Positions 57,242 through 64,000 of a DNA stretch of 64,000 nucleotides are shown in pieces (the stretch's first letter is position 1; each line of letters starts with the position of its first letter). Below the pieces are notes generated by a model. It was given only the letters and a program-made list of their open reading frames with translations. It made no database searches and was not told the origin of the DNA. The DNA is taken from the NCBI GenBank assembly GCA_015345905.1, contig JADDTR010000036.1, forward strand, positions 1,219-65,218, in the 5' to 3' direction. This DNA comes from Aotearoamyces nothofagi (lineage: Eukaryota > Ascomycota > Leotiomycetes > Leotiales > Tympanidaceae). Both the position numbers and the translations under genes were made by a program.

Positions 57242-60200
57242 CTAAAGCTCAATCTCATCATTACTATCATCGATACCACCACCATCATTCTGGACCCCCA
57301 TCCCCTGTGCAGCCAGGGTTTCCTTCCTTTTCCTATAAAATGTCTCTAGACAGTTCCTCCTCTGTTTCTGCGTCCACCCCTCCACGATCAAGGCAAACTC
57401 GGTTGCATTCTCAAACCCAAACATCTTGGCCATCGTGCAGAATTGCCTCGTCATTACATCTTCTGGTGGATGGTAAGTGTATTCAAATTTGTTTGGGTCT
57501 GCTATTTGCCCGGGTTGACTCTCGGCGAACAGCACTTCCTCGCCAATGCTAATATCGTTGCCTGTCTCTTCAGCTCTGCGACTGAGTCGTGCTTCCACTT
57601 TCGACGATCCCACAACCTCTGAGTTCTCATGTGTATAGACGACACCGGCGGATGCGAGAATAGCCTGAACTGCATCAGTCTTTGGACGAGCCTTGGTCTT
57701 TTTCTCAGCTGGTACAGCTCCATCTTCCGTTAGCAAAGCAGCCAACTGGCTCATGGCAGCATCTTCATGATCGTCATCAACCAATAGTGGGTTCTCATCA
57801 TCTTGGTCATCCATGTCGACTCCGACTAAATTGACGCCAGCTTTCGCCTCTGCCACATTAGTCTTGTTTACTATATCTCTTAGCACCATATCATCACCAT
57901 GAAATGATAGTAGATTTTGAAGGCCAAATATTTCCCCTTTCTGCCCCTTATGATTCTGGACACCCTTGAAATATCGCCGCTCCATTGATGCATTGTAGCC
58001 AATGTTAGCTTGCTGTTGTTTATATATCTGTCGTGCGTAAACGATCTCTTCAACTGTGCCAGCAGAGATCAAGCGGAAAACCTCGACGTTCCTGACTTGG
58101 CCTATGCGATAAGCCCGATCTTGAGCTTGTAGATCGTATGACGGATTCCAATTTGGATCGAAGATGACGACCTTATTGGCAGACGTTATATTGAGACCTA
58201 CTCCTCCAGCCTTTGTAGAGATGAGAAACACAAATTGACCAGGGTCAGAATTGAAATCATCGACAGCTCTCTGTCTGTCCTCGTACGATAAACTGCCGTC
58301 GAGGAAAGAAACATTGTAACTGGTGTTGTGGAACAAATGCTGTAGCATCTTCAGTAATCTCACACTATGTGAAAACACTAGGACTTTGTCTCCATTGCCA
58401 TGCCAGAATCGGAGAAGCTTCTTAAGAATCTTCCACTTCCCACAGAACTCGGGATTTGATAGATTGAAGAGGGAGTCTCGATTACTATATAATTCCTGCC
58501 ATCTGTCAGGAACCATTTCCTGGAGGAAATCAAGATCCCTCTGCCGCTTGTCCTGAGGATCGGAGGAGTTGGGAATCAGAAGTGCTAAATGATTCGATAG
58601 CTTTTGAAGTGTTGCAATGACTGCAAACACCAACACCTGCCATTTTGTGGTACCGTCCGCGAGAAATGCATGATGGCACCAGCCCCTTTTCTTGCCTGAA
58701 TTACATTCGCAAGGTTCTGCTGAGCGCTTGACGATATCAACGAGGTCACTGTCGAGGAATCTTTCATAAGCTGCCCGTTGAAATTCGGTAAGAGGACAAA
58801 ATACTACTTTGTCGCTTTTCTTTGGTAACTGATGAGCTATGAGTGTCTTCATCCGACGAAGAAAAAACTGTGGTAGGAGGTTGTCCACAAGTTTCTTTGC
58901 AGTTTTCCTTGCTTGACTTAGCTGATACAAAGTAGCATCATGCGACTGGCCAAGTTGGAGAGGGGCACTAATACTTGACTTCCATGTAGAAATTGGCCCA
59001 AATCTGCCGGGGTTGGTCCAATTTAATAGAGTCCAGAGCTCCTCGTACTTATTCTGAATAGCTGTTCCAGTCAAACCAATCCTGCAGAGAGCGTTGACCT
59101 CATTCATAGACTTTGTGGTCTCTGAGGATCGTTCTTTGAGAATGTGGCATTCGTCAGCAACGACGCAATCCCACTCGATAAGATTAAGTCGACTCTTATG
59201 CATTTTGTAAGTATGATAAGTAGTAATAACAATTTCGAGACGTCCAGTCTTGGCAGCTTGAAGAACTTCTTCTTTTGAGTCGCCGTGAAATGAATCGACA
59301 TGCCACCATCCCCACCTTGACAGTTCTTGTTTCCAGTTCTCAATCAATGATCCAGGGCAGATTACTAGCACTTGCGGATACCAGCGACCATCTCTGGATC
59401 GCCTCATCTTTCGCATTCGTTTTGCATCGCGTTCATCTCCAGTCTTTCCGAAAGCAGCTATTAAGAAGGCAGCCACCTGTACAGTCTTTCCTAACCCCAT
59501 GTCATCGCCCAAGATGCCGCCTTTTTGATAAATAAAGAGCTCGTGGAGAAATGCTACACCGTCGATTTGGTAGGCTCGTAGATACTGTGCAATCGGTGCT
59601 GGTATTAGACCTAGAGAATGTGGTAGATTAATATCTGCGTACTTTCGAGATGGTTCGACCGTTGGCGGGAAGTCAGGTCGTTCTCTTAGGTCTTCTAGCC
59701 GCTCATCATCGGAGAATTCGATATCATTATATTTGGGAGGAAGACGAAGTCCAGCCTCTTCTAATTTCTCCCTTGTTTTGTCGAACTTCCTCCGACGTAT
59801 CTGTAGATATTCAGGCAAAGAATCCTCCATCATCTCATAGTCGGAATCTTCACCCCAGATCTTCTCTGGCTTCTTCCCATCAGCTTTTGCTTGTCGACGA
59901 CCTACAATAGCATCTCTGGCCTTGACCTTAAGCTTCTTCTTGGTCGCAGCTGTCCTCTTCCGCTTAATCGAGGCTCGGTTCTTGAACTTTTCATAGGCAT
60001 CATCGTCATCCTCTTCGGACCATTCGACCTTTTTACCTGCCTTGCGCTTGTTTGCTCGACCTGAGGGTGTTTCTACCTCAACTACCTCATCGTCACTTTC
60101 GGTTTCACTAGTAGAAGCCACTCCGACGATATCTATTATGGCCCAAAATCAGAATGGCAGCTCTGGTGGTAATACAGTATCTTCGTCTATAAGACTTACT

Positions 60201-60317
60201 CTCAATATATTTGTCTGTATTTGCTAGCCGTCTTCTTGTAGACTGCACAATATCGAGATCATCATCATCAGATGACACTTCTCTTTCATAACCTTCTGCG
60301 CCATCCATATGCGCCAT
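57242..60317 (-). CDS. SNF2-family ATPase, ERCC6L2/Rad26-like
   Basis: Two exons: 60200-60317 and 57242-60132, giving 1002 residues; the 67-bp intron is GT-AG. The N-terminal 150 residues are acidic and Lys-rich with nuclear-localisation-like patches (NKRKAGKK, KRKRTAATKKKLK). The helicase core has Walker A GDDMGLGKTVQ near residue 250, motif Ia CPGSLIENW, motif II DECH, motif III LTGTAIQN, and in the second lobe LISTKAGGVGLNITSANKVV and motif VI QAQDRAYRIGQ. Motif VI arginine is present, so it should be an active translocase. The spacing and the C-terminal region (FCTMAKMFGFENATEFALIV, a HEBO-like segment) fit ERCC6L2-type proteins, which act in DNA repair, more than CSB/Rad26 itself; this choice is inference. 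Confidence 0.9.
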
Positions 60318-61076
60318 GATCAGTGATGGTCATCGTGGGTTTCTGTTGCGGGGTCAATTATCTTAATGAATAGTTTAATTTGCCAACGCGGGACGCGCCA
60401 GAACACGCTATAAGACGCGAGTGACAAGGCTGAATCCAAGGCTGAATCCAAGGCTGAATACAAGGCTGAGCAGCCTCCCTTCCTCTTTTCAATTAACCAA
60501 CAAAAAACCCATATAAAACTTTAGTATTGCACGATTAAACCCCGGATGTAAATTTCCGTTCTTGGCGATAAGCAAGTAGCATTGACTGTCTCAATATATG
60601 GACGTCGAGTGAACTATGTTGCTGCAAGCTTTCCGGCGAGCTACTTCACTAATCGCCAGATACTGACCACCTTCACTGCAATGTTATTGCAGCAAGCGAT
60701 GCTGGGTTTACAGAGTCGAGGCTCGAGAGTGTGACATGCGCATACTGCATAGAAAGAGTAATAAGATAAGCACGGCCAAGACGGCAAGGTGGCGAGGATG
60801 CGTTGAATATCTAGTAGGATTCAGCACCCCATGCTGCCTGCAACTCCTGGCATATCTTGGTAAGATCGGTCATGTCTGAGCTATCACATATCATAGCGCT
60901 TAGTCTGTACCAACTCAAACTACAGTACCTTAGCTTCTGTGCTGCACGCGCGCCTACTGTATGGATTCACTGCCTTGTCGTTTCAGTCCATTATTATAGC
61001 AGGAGAACTGATTAGCCGGGGATGTGTACAAGCAATATTACATTAGGTACGTACCGAAGACATTATAGTAAACTGG
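60318..61076. other. intergenic region
   Basis: 759 bp between the ERCC6L2-like start and the Mgr3-like stop. No gene is recognised; it includes a 12-bp tandem repeat. Confidence 0.6.
60424..60469. repeat. 12-bp tandem repeat CAAGGCTGAATC
   Basis: Almost four copies of CAAGGCTGAATC, about 110 bp upstream of the ERCC6L2-like ATG. Confidence 0.85.
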
Positions 61077-62442
61077 CTATGTGTTGTTCACTCTCTTAAG
61101 CGCTGCTTTTGAATTTGCCACCCCCTCTTCAAATCCTAGAACTTTCGCTAGGCTCCCTGCCTCTTCGTACCTTCTCCTCGCCTCTGCAATATCACCATCC
61201 ATTTCTGCAAATTCGCCCAGATTGTGCGTTGCTACTGCACATCCTATATCACACTCCTCTGTTCGCTCAGGAGGTTGGGATTTCTTGGCAATTTCTAATG
61301 CCTTATTTGCCCATTGCCTTGCGTTGTCCACTAGAGTAGACCTAGATACAGGTGCTTGCCCCGGTGTTGATGGAGGATCTTGTTGTGCTAATGATATTGA
61401 AAGGTTGTTCACTATGGATGTTAGTATTGTTCTTAAGCTGCAGATCAATGGACTTGCTCAAGATGGCTGTATGACAACTGGATGGCGGCGAAAGGGCTAC
61501 TGCTTGTAAGAACAGCGGCGCAGCAAGGTAGTGCTGGTTCTTCTCTTCGTAATGATGTCCCAAAGCTACGTCTTGTAAGTATATGCCAAGTTATGCAATA
61601 GAGAGTTCTGACCTTCCATCGAAGCTCCTATCTCTTCAGGCGACATCCAGTCGCCCTCATCGGGCTTAACGCCTGCCTTCTGACGTCTTTGCTGTTCCTT
61701 CAGAGCCGTCTCCACAGCCCATACAAGATTCTCTTCAGCCAGGTCCTTCCGCAAGACATATGTGTTCGAGTATAGATCCCCAAGTTTCACACTAATCCCA
61801 ACTGTCTTCCCAAGTACCTTGGTCCTCTTTGCTTCGTTCCCTGGTTTATTCCCAAGCTCTCTGACCCATTCCAAACAGTCACGCTTTACAATCTCTAGAA
61901 CTTCTATGGACTTCTTGTATTGCTGGATCTTCTCCATGAATGATGCTAGTTGTATTTTCACACCTATAATCTCATCTGAGAATGGATCCATACCAACCTC
62001 GTCGGCAACTCGAAGGGCCTCTTTATAGTACTTTAGGGCATTGCTTGGCTCCAGCGAAATATTTGTATAATAGAGCGCTTTGCGAAGCTGCTTAGCGACA
62101 GGTTCTGGGAATTTATGAAAGGCACCAATTATATAGGTATTGTAAATGTAATTCGAGTAAATAAGGCTGCCAGCACCGAAGAATATGCTATGAACGGGTC
62201 AGTATTAGACCGGATTGTGGCTTCGAGACATACAGTGCAAATGCCGCTGTGATAGATAACGGGTAATGTTTAAAGAGTGTCTTTGCAGCATTGTAGGTCG
62301 AGTGATTTGATTGATATCTTCGTTGGCGCATGGCATCTTGTATTGCGATTCTGGGTAATCTGCGAGTTGCTTGTTGACCAAGGCATTTCGGCGCACCGGC
62401 TACACAGGGTCTAACAAACGCTCTTAATCGTGGGGCAAACAT
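61077..62442 (-). CDS. mitochondrial TPR protein, Mgr3-like
   Basis: Four exons: 62234-62442, 61613-62187, 61458-61571 and 61077-61411, giving 410 residues. The N-terminus (MFAPRLRAFVRPCVAGAPKC) is a likely mitochondrial presequence, followed by one membrane segment (LSITAAFALIFFGAGSLIYS). TPR-type helices follow: ALKYYKEALRVADEVGM, LVWAVETALKEQQRR, LGHHYEEKNQHYLAAPLFLQ and YEEAGSLAKVLGFEEGVANS. In yeast, Mgr3 sits in the inner membrane and hands substrates to the i-AAA protease Yme1; the fungal TPR proteins of this layout are its likely counterparts, with TTC19 an alternative comparison. Intron 3 (61412-61457) uses a GC donor with perfect consensus GCAAGT, and splicing creates the Met of LMNNLSISLAQQ. 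The gene is divergent from the MAPR gene with 270 bp between starts. Confidence 0.85.
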
Positions 62443-62712
62443 TGTCTGAGGTCAACGGCGACCTGCAAATAAATTGGAAGGTTTGCTATCATCTATAGTG
62501 TTGACTGATGTTTGCAGGCACGATAGTCTAACTATGATGAAGTGCTGAAATGGTTATCGAAGCTCAGGCTCTTTACACCTGAGATACAAGGTGTCAACTA
62601 TTTATCAGGCTGCCGGTTGCGAATCTACCCCACAATCCCTCGCGACGAGCGCATCTACCAGTTCACCACCCCGTTCACCATATAAGTACCTGTGCGTAGT
62701 ACAGCTGTCGAT

Positions 62713-63272
62713 ATGGCTGGCGGCAAGTTTGAGCCTAAGACCCCGGTCGTCTTGAACCCTCCTAAAGATGACCCCATCACTAAGGACTACCTTTCGAAAT
62801 GCAATGGTACGTAGACTTTCTCAATTAACGATGTCACACTCATTGAAGCCAGAGAGTAAAGCAGCAAAAGCTAATTCGTACGATAGGTACCGATGGCTTC
62901 CCGTGCTACGTTGCGATCAAGGTAATACTCCCCTGCTATTTAGTGATGTCTTACTTCCGCTCACCGCGCCTCGATTTAAGGGTATAGTCTTCGATGTAAC
63001 GGGCAAAGATGCATATCTTCCAGGCGGTTCCTACCATGGTACGTAATAGCTCATCTAACCCCGCATATACTGTTTTCTAACTGTAGCATACAGTCTTTGC
63101 TGGCCACGATGCCTCCCGTGCCCTGGGAATGACCTCAACCAAAGCTGAGGACGTCCGCCCCGATTGGCAGGACCTCGAAGACGACAAAAAACAGGTCCTC
63201 GAAGACTGGCTCACCTTTTTCAGCAAACGATACAATGTTGTGGGGAAGGTTGAAGGAGCAACGAATCTCTGA
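62713..63272 (+). CDS. cytochrome-b5-fold heme protein (MAPR/Dap1-like)
   Basis: Four exons: 62713-62806, 62887-62921, 62981-63038 and 63094-63272, giving 121 residues. Protein: MAGGKFEPKTPVVLNPPKDD, then a core of TDGFPCYVAIKG, IVFDVTGKDAYLPGGSYHVF and AGHDASRALGM, the membrane-associated progesterone receptor motif with the Tyr that binds heme in Dap1/PGRMC1. The C-terminus VLEDWLTFFSKRYNVVGKVE is also conserved. Dap1 binds heme and supports cytochrome P450 enzymes of sterol synthesis. This protein lacks the N-terminal membrane anchor of PGRMC1 and is shorter than yeast Dap1 (152). Which MAPR subgroup it belongs to is uncertain. All introns are GT-AG, and the second exon is only 35 nt. Confidence 0.9.
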
Positions 63273-64000
63273 ATCCCATCTGTTACGTACCAATGATTAT
63301 GAAATACGGCCAATACGTCTGATGCTGGAGTCTGATACCCATACATAGGATAATGCGGCGTAAAGACTGCTCGAATGATTCTTGTCTTCGGTTATATAAC
63401 CAAGCAAGACAGCTATATGATAGCTGACGAAATTTAAGAAGCATTATATACAACAGCGTCGCTGATTGTCATACCTCTCCCCTCCTCCCTAACTAACCCT
63501 GTGAACGTTTATTGGGAAATATTGGGAAATATTGTTTTCAGTATGTGGTAAAGAAAGTTTTTTTTGTCTGGCTACATATCTCTTATAATTTTTCTTACAG
63601 TAAGTGCGTCCATTCTTTCGAAGAATTACAAAGAATTTATTACGTTATTCTATATCTAGTTGCTAAATGATTAATTTTAACGATACTCAGCTTTCCCCAA
63701 ATTACCAGTCCAGTACTCATTATTTCTGCACCCTATCGATACGTATCCGAGATTTATTAACTGCAAAACAAAAACCGATGCACAAGGAACAAATTAAAGG
63801 TATCCAAGAGTAAGAGAGGCAGACAATTATACCAGACTAACCCACGGAGGATCTGATAGGTTACTCCAGAAATTAAGGCGCCCTGCCATGAGATCGTCCA
63901 ACACCATGCTAGAATGCGCATATTACGGTACTTGTGATTTTTATGCGCCTTTGTGTCCCCAGAAGGCACCCAGGCGAGGGCCGTACCGAGGATGCGGTCT
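63273..64000. other. right-edge spacer
   Basis: 728 bp with no supported gene. It includes GGGAAATATT in tandem near 63515. A minus frame at 63757-63969 has no family match. Confidence 0.5.

Overview
The window is nuclear DNA of a filamentous ascomycete (Pezizomycotina). The evidence is short introns of about 46-120 bp with fungal splice sites, an ERG4 ergosterol gene, a fungal UncA-type kinesin-3, an NWD-type NACHT/WD40 protein, and decay that looks like repeat-induced point mutation (RIP). A class such as Leotiomycetes is plausible, but the sequence alone does not prove it.

The window falls into two compartments. Positions 1 to about 21,500 are an accessory, repeat-rich and partly AT-rich block. 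It holds the decayed C-terminal end of a SNF2-type helicase flanked by arrays built on the palindrome TAACTGCAGTTA, tandem repeats with units of 30, 35, 258 and 358 bp, a small hairpin element, a PD-(D/E)XK-like protein gene, a truncated protein-kinase-like gene, a decayed CorA-like transporter gene, and several unrecognised broken frames. One large gene in it looks intact: a 1611-residue NACHT/WD40 (NLR-like) protein with 13 nearly identical WD repeats. Two single-N positions (2306 and 19044) are each flanked by repeated sequence and look like unmerged contig overlaps, not biology.

Positions about 21,500 to 63,300 are an ordinary gene-dense core. In order they hold an amino-acid permease (-), kinesin-3 (-), a UPF0390/DUF2462 small basic protein (+), ERG4 sterol C-24(28) reductase (+), FACT subunit SPT16 (+), a CDC50/LEM3 flippase subunit (-), a Sae2/CtIP DNA-end-resection factor (-), a seven-knuckle CNBP/Gis2 protein (+), an MFS transporter (+), a mitochondrial 1-Cys peroxiredoxin (+), a long microsatellite-rich spacer, a DHA1-type MFS drug transporter (+), an HSL-type alpha/beta hydrolase (-), an ERCC6L2/Rad26-like SNF2 ATPase (-), an Mgr3-like mitochondrial TPR protein (-) and a MAPR/Dap1-like cytochrome-b5-fold protein (+). 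These are mainly housekeeping genes for chromatin, DNA repair, membrane lipids and mitochondria, and they do not form an obvious pathway cluster. Exon boundaries were assigned by hand from reading frame, splice consensus and family homology. No tRNA, rRNA or CRISPR array was recognised.

The most unusual features are the apparently intact NLR-like gene with highly uniform WD repeats inside a decaying repeat region, three GC-AG introns (NLR, SPT16, Mgr3-like), the extremely intron-dense CNBP gene (11 exons for 195 codons), and clear RIP-style transition decay.
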